Source: an uncultured Lachnoclostridium sp.
GTDB lineage: Bacteria > Bacillota > Clostridia > Lachnospirales > Lachnospiraceae
Assembly: GCA_958425285.1 (NCBI GenBank)
Contig: CATZVV010000043.1
Span: 1-10,503 of the forward strand
DNA length: 10,503 nt
Reading direction: 5' to 3'
The notes under the pieces are model-generated. The model was not told where the DNA came from. It saw only the letters and a program-made list of their open reading frames with translations, and ran no database searches. This document shows positions 1 to 6,287 of the stretch, piece by piece. A program made the position numbers and the translations under genes. The first letter of the stretch is position 1, and every line of letters starts with the position of its first letter.

Positions 1-264
1 TCATAACAGAAAAATGCCGTATTCATGCGGCTTGTGGCGTTTCGCAAACGCCTATCAGAGAGCAAATCAGAAAGGAGTTATACCACCCCCATCAAAAAAA
101 GGCCAGTAAGGTATAATGTTATCCGGCAAATTAATCGTAACCTTATTCGGCACTTTATTTATCAGTTTTTATCCCTCTTATCTGGAAGTACAGGCATTTT
201 AAACGAGGGAACTTATGCAGATTATTCGAAGCTGTTGAAAATAATCTGCTGATTGATTCCATTG
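1..264. other. Non-coding stretch left of the ATPase transposon remnant
   Basis: I see no convincing gene here. A 75-codon open frame on the + strand (25-252) lacks a good ribosome site and recognisable motifs. The stretch holds several small structures: a 7-bp perfect hairpin GGCGTTT-CGC-AAACGCC at 36-52, two TTATYCGGCA repeats at 119-128 and 143-152, and a 10-bp perfect inverted repeat GCAGATTATT/AATAATCTGC at 217-226 and 240-249. On the minus strand, GCCG/CGGC followed by ATTTTT (about 12-31) resembles a weak terminator. Such clustering fits the end of a mobile element, but that is inference. Confidence 0.4.
119..152. repeat. Two direct repeats TTATYCGGCA, 24 bp apart
   Basis: TTATCCGGCA (119-128) and TTATTCGGCA (143-152) differ by one base and start 24 bp apart. 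A weaker TTATCC follows at 169-174. Transposons that use a DDE transposase with an AAA ATPase partner usually carry several short transposase-binding repeats at each end, and the ATPase remnant lies just to the right. That these repeats are such sites is an inference from position and spacing. Confidence 0.35.
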
Positions 265-291
265 AAAAATCAGACGGGATTTCCCGCCTGA
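265..291 (-). terminator. Intrinsic terminator after the 106-aa gene
   Basis: Read leftward, TCAGGCGGG-AAAT-CCCGTCTGA forms a stem of eight pairs with one internal mismatch and a 4-base loop, followed directly by five T. It lies 6 bp beyond the stop codon of the gene ending at 298, in the correct orientation to end that transcript. Confidence 0.75.
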
Positions 292-297
292 CAAATA

Positions 298-618
298 TTA
301 ACAGGTATGTTTTTTGATTGCCGCAAGTGCATCTACAATACTGATTACATCGACCGGGGATAGTTCAGGATGGTTTCTCATCAGATGTTCCTGATTCCAG
401 AACCGATCCTCCATACTGGATATGTCCATAGCAATGTTCCATGTAGGGATGTAAATATATTTACTGTAGCAGTGTTCACCGATTACCAGATGAAAACAGC
501 TTCCGTGGGAGGTGATTTCATAATCCGTACAGTCAAAAGGCATAAGCGGACAGATTGTTCCGATCCATGACTCTGCGGTGGTACCTGCATGCCATTTACA
601 CAGATAAGTGAATTCCAT
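298..618 (-). CDS. 106-aa protein of unknown function, transposon passenger
   Basis: I do not recognise a characterised function. The protein is small, rich in aromatic residues, His and Cys (for example TYLCKWH near the N-terminus and RFWNQEHL near residue 72), and has no signal peptide or membrane segment. It resembles the small DUF proteins (possibly DUF6618) that I associate with ExeA-like ATPases in clostridial mobile elements, but that match is from memory and unconfirmed. The start is well supported: ATG at 618 is preceded by GGAGGG, which overlaps the stop codon of the ATPase gene, so the two are co-transcribed and probably coupled. A good terminator follows. The gene appears complete, although its parent element is broken. 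Confidence 0.7.
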   Translation of the reverse strand: MEFTYLCKWHAGTTAESWIGTICPLMPFDCTDYEITSHGSCFHLVIGEHCYSKYIYIPTWNIAMDISSMEDRFWNQEHLMRNHPELSPVDVISIVDALAAIKKHTC

Positions 619-630
619 GTCAGTACCCTC

Positions 631-1205
631 CTAACCCAGTTCGCAGTCATTGATTGCCTGCATGACAGCATCGGAAGTGATGAGATTCAGGCCAGAACTG
701 TTTGCTACAAGCAGGCTGGCATTACAAAGTTTGTTGATCATACGTGGAATGCCATTGGCGGCATTGAGGATTGCCTCAAGTGCATTCTCTTCAAAAACAG
801 TCTGTTTACATCCGGCACCATTCAGCTTTTCAATGATATAAGAATGACCTTCCGTTTTTGTCATGCCCTCTAAGTTGTAATTCATTACAATTCTCTGGCG
901 GAAAGGTTCATGAATGCTGAGGCGCAGGGTACTGTTAAGTTGTGGAAGACCACAAAGAAGGATGACAGCCCTGTCACGGGAATCCATTTCAAAGTTGAAT
1001 AACATCTTCAGATCATTCAGGACGGCATTTCCGATATAGTTCGCTTCATCGATGATGATGACGGGAGTCTGGCGCTTTTCCATAACAAGTCGATTGATCT
1101 CATCCTGGATGATCTTGAAGTTATCTGTTTTCCGAAAGGCAGGCTGTGCACCCAGCTCAACAGCAAGATGCCGGTAGAAGTCATTCACAGTTAAAGTTGG
1201 ACCTA
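631..1205 (-). pseudogene. ExeA/TniB-like AAA ATPase, N-terminus lost
   Basis: This is the C-terminal part of a transposition-associated AAA ATPase of the ExeA/GspA and TniB type. Such proteins activate or target a DDE transposase in an ATP-dependent way. Counting from an in-frame GTG at 1188, the Walker B motif VIIIDEAN lies at residues 43-50, a sensor-like LLCGLPQLN near 78-85, a possible arginine finger in PFRQRI near 95-100, and a sensor-II-like GIPR at 146-149. The Walker A loop (GxxGxGKT), expected further upstream, is missing. The reading frame stays open upstream of the GTG to about 1205, where the IS3 element starts. A short protein might be made from the GTG, but without Walker A it should not bind ATP normally. 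The N-terminal half is not found on the far side of the IS. Confidence 0.8.
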
Positions 1206-1234
1206 TGTCAATACTTTGGACACAAAAAGTTGAA
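1206..1234 (+). repeat. IS3 terminal inverted repeat, OrfB-side end
   Basis: The inner core at 1217-1234 matches the opposite end at 17 of 18 bases. The outer part, from TGTCAATACT, matches the other end only loosely. The exact outer boundary is uncertain by a few bases. Confidence 0.75.
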
Positions 1235-1237
1235 AGG

Positions 1238-2105
1238 CTATGCAGATTTTTTTAATTCTTCCTCCTCCTTTTGCTGTGGCGTCATATAGCCGATAGCACT
1301 ATGAATCCTTTTGCGGTTATACCAGCCCTCTATGTACTCAAAGATTGCTCTCCGAGCCTCTTTGGAATCTCGATATGTGTGGAGATAGACTTCTTCCTTT
1401 TTCAACACAGAATGGAAAGATTCTATGCAGGCGTTGTCATAAGGATTCCCTTTACGGCTGAATGAATGAAGTATCCCTTGGCTGTGCAGGTAACTCTCAA
1501 ATGCCTGACTTGTGTATTGACTTCCCAGATCACTATGGAGGAGGATTCCTTGCGTATTCCTGACATTCAGACAGGCATTTTTTACTGCCTCCACTGCCAG
1601 TTCAGCTGTCATGGATGTCCCATAGGCATATCCGATGATCTTACGGCTGCATAAGTCCATCACGGAAGCCAGATAAGTCCAGCCTTCTTTCTGCACATGG
1701 ATGTAGGTAATATCCGTACACCATTTCTGGTGAATGGTCTCCGCCTCAAAATCACGTCCCAGGATATTTGCCTTATCATCCGGGACAGCTCCGCAGTTTG
1801 CATGGCGGTTATACTTTTTTTACCACTACAGACCTCAGCCCCTGTTTGACCATATGTCTCTGGACACGCTTTACACTGCAGGGTATTCCGTTGCCATTGA
1901 GGGTACGGCATATTTTAACAGCGCCATACCTCTGTTTTGAATCATCATAAACTTGTTTCACCTCATGGCTGAATTTCTCATACTCCTCCTGTCTGTTTGA
2001 GGGTACACGAACCAAAGCTTTGTAATAGGTGCTTCTTGGAACCTTCAAGGCGCTGCAAAGCTGGGATACCGTGTAATGATTCAAGTTGTCCTGGATAAAC
2101 GTCAC
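1238..2105 (-). pseudogene. IS3 OrfB transposase (DDE), one frameshift
   Basis: OrfB is the catalytic part of the IS3 transposase and is normally made as an OrfAB fusion. The first section (2105 to about 1815) holds the N-terminal HTH_21-like region, with VPRSTYYK and QRYGAVKI. The second section (to the TAG at 1238) holds the rve integrase core. The catalytic residues are all present: Asp at 1714-1712 (CTDITY), Asp at 1531-1529 (LLHSDLG) and Glu at 1423-1421 (NACIESFHS), with 35 residues between the second Asp and the Glu. The two sections are in different frames. The break sits at a 7-A run (1815-1821), where removing one A would restore VVKKYNRHANCG and an uninterrupted core. GTG at 2105 is only a nominal start, since the frame is open upstream to the OrfA slippery run. 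As written, the full enzyme cannot be made by -1 shifting alone. Confidence 0.85.
1815..1821 (-). other. A7 run at the OrfB frame break
   Basis: Reading leftward, GTA AAA AAA GTA TAA stops the frame. Six A instead of seven would give GTA AAA AAG TAT AAC and continue into the catalytic core. A -1 ribosomal shift leads into a wrong frame; a +1 shift or loss of one A is needed. Confidence 0.8.
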
Positions 2106-2113
2106 AATCTGGG

Positions 2114-2392
2114 CTATTGTTCTTTTGCGAATATGGCGGTCGCTTTTTTTAATATTTCATTCTCGATCTTAAGGCGTTGGTTTTCCATCTGGAGAGCCTT
2201 ATACTCCTTGAGAGTGGCCGTTTCCTCCTCCGATCCCTTGATTGGAGAAAGCTGTTTTACCCAGCTGCTGAGTGTGCTCCGATTTACGCCATATTCACGT
2301 TCCAGTTGTGGATACGAGGTTCCTCCGGCATTGTACAGATCTACAATCTGCTGCTTAAATTCCGGAGTATATGATTTTTGATTTTTTGCCAT
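2114..2392 (-). CDS. IS3 OrfA, HTH DNA-binding protein (92 aa)
   Basis: OrfA supplies the DNA-binding part of the IS3 transposase and alone often acts as a regulator of transposition. Residues 8-47 form the HTH_Tnp_1 region (YTPEFKQQIVDLYNAGG then YGVNRSTLSSWVKQ). A leucine-rich coiled coil follows at about residues 60-85 (LKEYKALQMENQRLKIENEIL), the usual oligomerisation segment. The ending ILKKATAIFAKEQ is typical of this family. ATG at 2392 is preceded by AAGGAG at a good distance. Near the end, TTA AAA AAA GCG provides the frameshift site into OrfB, whose frame lies at -1 relative to this one. The gene itself looks intact. Confidence 0.9.
   Translation of the reverse strand: MAKNQKSYTPEFKQQIVDLYNAGGTSYPQLEREYGVNRSTLSSWVKQLSPIKGSEEETATLKEYKALQMENQRLKIENEILKKATAIFAKEQ
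2144..2150 (-). promoter_or_regulatory. A7 slippery site for -1 frameshift, OrfA to OrfB
   Basis: The heptamer A AAA AAA followed by G lies in the OrfA frame as TTA AAA AAA GCG. Slipping by -1 gives KKSDRHIRKRTIAQIVTFIQD and enters OrfB with no stop. This is the standard way IS3 elements make OrfAB. Confidence 0.8.
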
Positions 2393-2413
2393 TTGTTGAA
2401 CTCCTTTTCTTTG

Positions 2414-2442
2414 ATTATAGGTTGTTCAACTTTTTCTGTCCA
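2414..2442 (-). promoter_or_regulatory. IS3 promoter with -35 box inside the terminal repeat
   Basis: TGGACA (2442-2437), part of the inverted repeat, is followed after exactly 17 bp by TATAAT (2419-2414). Transcription would begin near 2407, just upstream of the OrfA ribosome site and ATG at 2392. Confidence 0.7.
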
Positions 2443-2458
2443 CACTTATATACTAACA
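2425..2458 (-). repeat. IS3 terminal inverted repeat, OrfA-side end
   Basis: The core at 2442-2425 pairs with 1217-1234 (17 of 18). The outer end reads TGTTAGTATATAAG on the minus strand. It also carries the -35 box of the element's promoter. Confidence 0.75.
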
Positions 2459-2737
2459 CCAGTTCCGATATCCTCCTGCGCACACCATCGTATTTATCTT
2501 CGCGTCGCATGGCTGTTTCCTGATAATAATAGCTGCTCTTTGAGAGGCCAAACCTCTCCAGGAAAACCGGCAGTGAGTGCTTATCTTTCCGGGCAATGAC
2601 CATCGCTGCCTTTTATCTGTTCTTCAAGGACGCCATGTCGATGCCGGCGTTTTTTTTAGTACGTTGATGGTTACCGTCACGGATTCGCATTGATGGTAAA
2701 CCTGCAATGCAATGTTAATTTTGTCCTGTGAATACAT
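2459..2737 (-). pseudogene. Remnant of a second, different IS3 transposase
   Basis: ATG at 2737, with AAAGGAG upstream, starts a clear OrfA N-terminus (MYSQDKINIALQVYHQ, then CESVTVTINVL) of the HTH type found in IS150-like elements. Straight after this, at an 8-A run (2650-2657), the sequence jumps in another frame to NAGIDMASLKNR, a TAA, then KAAMVIARKDKHSLPVFLER and FGLSKSSYYYQ. That second block is the normal OrfA-end/OrfB-start region of such transposases (compare the usual VLKKDPGIN...LTNREKA). Most of OrfA has therefore been deleted and the coding frames are broken. OrfB then stops at 2459, where the intact IS3 begins, after RRRISEL. The catalytic core is absent. The protein cannot function. 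Confidence 0.8.
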
Positions 2738-2811
2738 ACAGGTTCTGCTCCTTTCGGAGCCCTATAGGGAGTCCAGATTTTTGTCCTCCCCCCCTCTCTC
2801 TAAGATCAAAC
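2738..2811. other. Short gene-free gap with small palindromes
   Basis: Just upstream of the broken OrfA lie GCTCC-TTTC-GGAGC (about 2747-2760), which covers the ribosome site, and CCCTATAGGG within an imperfect longer palindrome (about 2760-2769). These may be part of the lost end of the second IS3 element. I could not find its partner repeat. Confidence 0.3.
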
Positions 2812-2858
2812 AAGCACAACGGTCATATCAGAACAAAACGTTCCGTACCGTTGTGCTT
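2812..2858 (-). terminator. 12-bp perfect inverted repeat closing the operon
   Basis: AAGCACAACGGT (2812-2823) and its exact complement ACCGTTGTGCTT (2847-2858) flank a 23-base loop that itself contains GAAC-AAAAC-GTTC. It starts 15 bp beyond the stop codon of the DASS gene, the natural place for the operon terminator. On the leftward transcript the stem is followed only by GTTTGATCTT, so the T-run is weak. A rho-independent role is likely but not certain; the repeat could also stabilise the 3' end. Confidence 0.5.
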
Positions 2859-2873
2859 ATTAGAATACTTTTA

Positions 2874-4247
2874 TTAATTCACCCCAAAAACCGTTAGCCA
2901 TCCACCGATAATCAGCGCAGTCATAATTGTCATAACAATCCCATACAAGGCCATATCCTTCGGAGAAAATGCTTTTGAAGAATACGGAATAACATTCACT
3001 GGGCTGGATGAAACCACAATGAGGGACAATGCTGATGAAAAAATACACGGCGCAACCAATCCCCAGGGAGAAAGGCTATTTGCAGCCGCTACCGAGAGCA
3101 TGATCGGCACCAACACTACTCCTGAAACAGTATTACTTGAGAATAATATTTTTAAAATAGATACAGAAATAACAATATAGATATCTCTTATCAAAATACC
3201 ATTTTCAAGTAAGGATGGAACAAAAAATATATTTGCCATCTTTTCCGCTAAACCGGAGGAATACAGAACATCGCCAATCAAAACACCTGCTGAAATCAAA
3301 AAGATCGAATTCCAACTGATATTTGTGATTCCTGTCTTCCAGTCGATTACTTCAATACCCGGTAAAAACAATGCAATCGCCGAAATAATTGCTACCTGAT
3401 GACTTCCAAGTCCAATTTTATCTCCAAAAATCCAACCTAGAATTGCAACGGCGAAGATCACTGAAAGCTTTCTCTCCTTTCTTCCAAATTCAATCGCTTC
3501 ACTATCCGTTCCCAATTCTACAGTGCTCTTTAAAGGTAACGTCAAAATCCACCAGCCTGCAAGAATCAAACTGAAACAAATCGGAATCCCAATCATCATC
3601 CAATGACCAAATGTAATCTTAATCCCGCAATAAGTTTCCAAGTAATTAACTGCAATCAGGTTTGCACCGGTTGCTATCGGTGTGGCAACGCCTCCAAATG
3701 CACATCCCCAAGCAACTCCCAGCATCACTGCTTTTCCTATTGCTGCATAGTCATCGCGTTCCTTAGCTTTATCCCAAATAGATAATGCAATCGGAAATAC
3801 AATTGCTGCAGCTGCAACCTCTGTTACCCACATGGCAAGAAGTGCTCCAGTCAGCATAATCCCCAGCACAACCCGCTTGGGTTGTCTTCCAAATATTTTA
3901 AAAATAATATCAGAAATCAACCTGCCAAGATTTGTGTGTTTAAATGCAAATGACAAAAGTAGCACCCCTAGGAAGAAAGCAAAAATTGAATTTCCAAAAC
4001 TTCCTGCAATTGCATCTGAAAAGCTCATAATACCGCTCAAGGGCACAAGTGCTACCAAAGTTAATGAAGTAACCGCAATCGATACTGTTTCTAAAATCCA
4101 GTTAAGTATTGAAAAAAACAGTAAAACAGCAGCTAAGGTAATCTCATAATGATTATCACCAATCAGTTTTTTTCCAAAAAAGGAAACCAGCAATACGAGT
4201 GCCAGCGAAACATAAAATACTACTGGTTTCCATCGACGCATTTTCAT
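2874..4247 (-). CDS. DASS/SLC13-family anion transporter
   Basis: This is a 457-aa integral membrane protein of the divalent anion:Na+ symporter family, expected to move dicarboxylates or related anions across the cytoplasmic membrane. Hydrophobic segments fill the whole length in the two-repeat pattern of the family. The second repeat carries the expected SNT motif at residues 371-373 (FSSNTVSGVV) and a SSSPVNVIPY loop at 413-422. In the first repeat, the matching place reads MWVTEVAAAAIVFP (139-152), so SNT is replaced by TEV; GGVATPIATGAN lies at 185-196. That difference may change ion coupling. ATG at 4247 overlaps the preceding TGA as ATGA, so translation is probably coupled; a second ATG two codons later is possible. 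It is the last gene of the operon. The substrate is unknown. Confidence 0.88.
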   Translation of the reverse strand: MKMRRWKPVVFYVSLALVLLVSFFGKKLIGDNHYEITLAAVLLFFSILNWILETVSIAVTSLTLVALVPLSGIMSFSDAIAGSFGNSIFAFFLGVLLLSFAFKHTNLGRLISDIIFKIFGRQPKRVVLGIMLTGALLAMWVTEVAAAAIVFPIALSIWDKAKERDDYAAIGKAVMLGVAWGCAFGGVATPIATGANLIAVNYLETYCGIKITFGHWMMIGIPICFSLILAGWWILTLPLKSTVELGTDSEAIEFGRKERKLSVIFAVAILGWIFGDKIGLGSHQVAIISAIALFLPGIEVIDWKTGITNISWNSIFLISAGVLIGDVLYSSGLAEKMANIFFVPSLLENGILIRDIYIVISVSILKILFSSNTVSGVVLVPIMLSVAAANSLSPWGLVAPCIFSSALSLIVVSSSPVNVIPYSSKAFSPKDMALYGIVMTIMTALIIGGWLTVFGVN

Positions 4248-5071
4248 TTACGTACACTCTTCAATGCTTTTAAAGTATCTGATATTCCTTTTTCAACCGG
4301 TAATCTTTCAATGCTCGATGCAGCTACAAATCCCATTGCACAAGTTTCCTTCAGCACTCTCTGAACATCTTCTGGGCTAACAATCGGACCACCATGGCAC
4401 AGAGTAATAATATCCGGTTTTATTTTCTTTGCAGCTGATAAAATTTCCTCTGTTTTTCTAATCGCAACATCAATTGGCGCAGCGATTTTAACACCTACAT
4501 CACCACCTGCCGTCAGGCCTGCATGAGATACGATAATATCAATATCAGCTTTGGCTAAAATCTCTGCCTCCTCAGGGTTATAACAATATGCGAGGGTAAC
4601 AAATCCAAGTTCTGCTGCCAGCTGCAGTCGTTCAACTTCTTTAGCAAATCCCAAATCAACCTGCTCCAGTTCTTTCCGGATTGGGCCGGAAAGCTTTCCG
4701 ATTGTCGGAAAATTAATGACACATCGATATCCGATATTCCACAGTTCCGTCAGGAATCTTCTCATGTCTCTGGTAGGATCGACTCCATAAATACCCGCAA
4801 CAACCGGAGTATGATCTACCATTGGCAAAATCTGGTTTTTACCCATATCATACACAATCTGGTTTGCATCTCCTATAGGTAAATTCCCTGCAATTGACGC
4901 AATACCATTCATTCTATACAGTCCAGAGTTGTAAACAACGATTAAATCCGCGCCATTTTTTTCTTCGACTCTTGCCACCAAACCCGCACCTGCTGCTGTT
5001 GCAATAATCGGCTCTCCGGCTTCTATTTTCTTCTGTAATCCTTCTATAATCTGCTGTTTACTGATCATCAT
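4244..5071 (-). CDS. PEP-hydrolase-like TIM-barrel protein (Tm-1 C-terminal half)
   Basis: The 275-aa protein belongs to the phosphoenolpyruvate hydrolase-like/TIM-barrel signal transduction family (Pfam PF09370), related to PEP mutase/isocitrate lyase-like barrels. Diagnostic stretches are GADLIVVYNSGLYRMNG (40-56), LPIGDANQIVYDM (64-76), PVVAGIYGVDPTRDM (89-103), INFPTIGKLSG (119-129), DIIVSHAGLTAGG (178-190) and LCHGGPI (224-230). It is cytoplasmic, with no signal peptide. The enzymatic activity of most members is unproven. In plant Tm-1 this domain is fused behind a UPF0261 domain; here the UPF0261 protein is the gene directly upstream, one base away. ATG at 5071 has AAGGAG upstream; a second ATG follows at once at 5068. 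The stop overlaps the DASS start. Confidence 0.88.
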   Translation of the reverse strand: MMISKQQIIEGLQKKIEAGEPIIATAAGAGLVARVEEKNGADLIVVYNSGLYRMNGIASIAGNLPIGDANQIVYDMGKNQILPMVDHTPVVAGIYGVDPTRDMRRFLTELWNIGYRCVINFPTIGKLSGPIRKELEQVDLGFAKEVERLQLAAELGFVTLAYCYNPEEAEILAKADIDIIVSHAGLTAGGDVGVKIAAPIDVAIRKTEEILSAAKKIKPDIITLCHGGPIVSPEDVQRVLKETCAMGFVAASSIERLPVEKGISDTLKALKSVRK

Positions 5072-5072
5072 G

Positions 5073-6287
5073 CTATCGCTCCTTTTTCTTGCTAATGATA
5101 TCTAACAACGTCTTAACACACTCATCTGCAAATTCTTGATCATTGTGATGATAATCAAGCGTTTTGATTAAAATAGTTTTATCCGATTTGTCCTTCAATT
5201 CTTCTATAAATGCTTGATCTGCCTCCGGATCATAGAACACCTGACCGGCTGCATTGACAGAAGAAAATCCTTTCTCAGCAATCAGAACTGCAACATTTCC
5301 GCTATTATCAGCTAACCTCCCTGCAAACAAATCCGCTGCCCGACGCATATCCCGCTTATCCGCCCTCATTTTCACAGAAGAGGGACTATGATGATATAAA
5401 ACTCTTTGTTTCTGCTCTTCCGTAAGAGTATCCTCACTTCCAAGATTAATCATTTCCAATGCTCCAGGTGTAACAACATATGGGATTCCCATAGAAGCAG
5501 CCGTTCTTAACCGTTGTTCTCCAACCGCGTAAATACCGCCTCCGACTTCGTCTGCAATTTCACTTGTCGTCAGATCAAGTACTCCGGCAAATACACCTTC
5601 TGAAATCATTTTTTCCATGATTCTTCCACCGGAAGTTCCCCTTGCATGGAATACCAGAACTTCATATCCCGCCTTTTCCAATTGGCTTACACAGGCATCC
5701 ACACAGGGTGTCGTTACACCAAATCCTGTAATTGCAATTGTCGGCTTGTCTTCATCCTGCATTTCCGGTACGCTGAGCATCCCTTGAACAATCGCCGCTG
5801 CGTTTCTCAATGCTCTGCGTGTCAGAAAATTTAAATTCTGAATATCCACGACCGGATTAATCAATAGAATGTCTTCACCCTGAACGTATGGCAATGTATT
5901 TCCCGATGCCATCGTTGAAACAATCACTTTCGGAACACCGATTGGCAATTGCCTCATCGCTTCAGAAGCGAGGGTGGATCCGCCGGAACCACCAATCGAT
6001 ACAACAGCAGCAAGTTCTCCCTTCCCATATAATCCTTTAATCACACGGCAAAGACCTAAAGCCATATATTTACTTGCCTCTGTTCGCGTTTTGGTCAGTC
6101 TTATCTTGTCTGCATTTTCTCCAAGCACGTCCTTCTGCGTAATGTCAACGTCATCAGGACTTTCTTTCAAAATGCCGGTATCAATTAATTTCACTTTCAG
6201 ACCACGGGACATTAACTCCGTTCTCAGATATCTCGCTTCCTGTGCCTTGGTATCCATTGTTGCGATCAGCCAAACATAAGATTGCAT
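5073..6287 (-). CDS. UPF0261/Tm-1-like ATP-binding domain protein
   Basis: This 404-aa soluble protein is a full-length UPF0261 (Pfam PF06792) member, the family that forms the N-terminal half of tomato Tm-1. Visible family blocks are WLIATMDTKAQEARYL (6-21), SIGGSGGSTLASEAMRQLP (97-115), PKVIVSTMASGN (119-130), YVQGEDILLINPVVDI (134-149), ITGFGVTTPCVD (186-197), EVLVFHARGTSGGRIME (209-225), GVLDLTTSEIADEVGGG (235-251) and YHHSPSSVKMR (298-308). Bacterial members have no settled reaction, though an ATP-dependent enzyme or ligand-binding role is often proposed. Its ATG (6287) shares one base with the upstream TRAP permease stop (TAATG), which implies coupled translation. Together with the next gene it likely forms one functional unit handling the imported compound; this is inference. 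Confidence 0.9.
   Translation of the reverse strand: MQSYVWLIATMDTKAQEARYLRTELMSRGLKVKLIDTGILKESPDDVDITQKDVLGENADKIRLTKTRTEASKYMALGLCRVIKGLYGKGELAAVVSIGGSGGSTLASEAMRQLPIGVPKVIVSTMASGNTLPYVQGEDILLINPVVDIQNLNFLTRRALRNAAAIVQGMLSVPEMQDEDKPTIAITGFGVTTPCVDACVSQLEKAGYEVLVFHARGTSGGRIMEKMISEGVFAGVLDLTTSEIADEVGGGIYAVGEQRLRTAASMGIPYVVTPGALEMINLGSEDTLTEEQKQRVLYHHSPSSVKMRADKRDMRRAADLFAGRLADNSGNVAVLIAEKGFSSVNAAGQVFYDPEADQAFIEELKDKSDKTILIKTLDYHHNDQEFADECVKTLLDIISKKKER

Larger units (their letters stand above)
1206..2458 (-). mobile_element. IS3-family insertion sequence, about 1.25 kb
   Basis: The element has two overlapping leftward reading frames (OrfA, OrfB) between imperfect terminal inverted repeats. 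The repeat cores are TGGACACAAAAAGTTGAA at 1217-1234 and TGGACAGAAAAAGTTGAA on the minus strand at 2442-2425, matching at 17 of 18 positions. Extending each to an outer TGT gives ends at 1206 and 2458, which suits the TG...CA termini of the family. Length, gene order, OrfA type, the slippery A7 run and the DD(35)E catalytic triad all fit IS3, probably near the IS3/IS51 subgroups. With these ends there is no target duplication. If the ends are moved slightly, ACC at 1201-1203 and 2458-2460 could be a 3-bp duplication. The transposase frame is broken once. Confidence 0.88.

Noticed and set aside
36..52. GGCGTTT-CGC-AAACGCC hairpin as a terminator
   Set aside because: No T-run follows on either strand immediately after the stem and there is no gene just upstream.
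25..252. 75-codon open frame on the + strand
   Set aside because: No ribosome site at a fitting distance, no recognisable motif, and it crosses the repeats and inverted repeats.
1660..1911. Minus-strand frame reached by a -1 shift at the second A7 run
   Set aside because: Its sequence does not resemble a transposase; the true continuation is in the +1 frame with the DDE core.
3832..4149. 105-codon + strand frame opposite the DASS gene
   Set aside because: Antisense shadow of a clear transporter gene; no ribosome site or motif.
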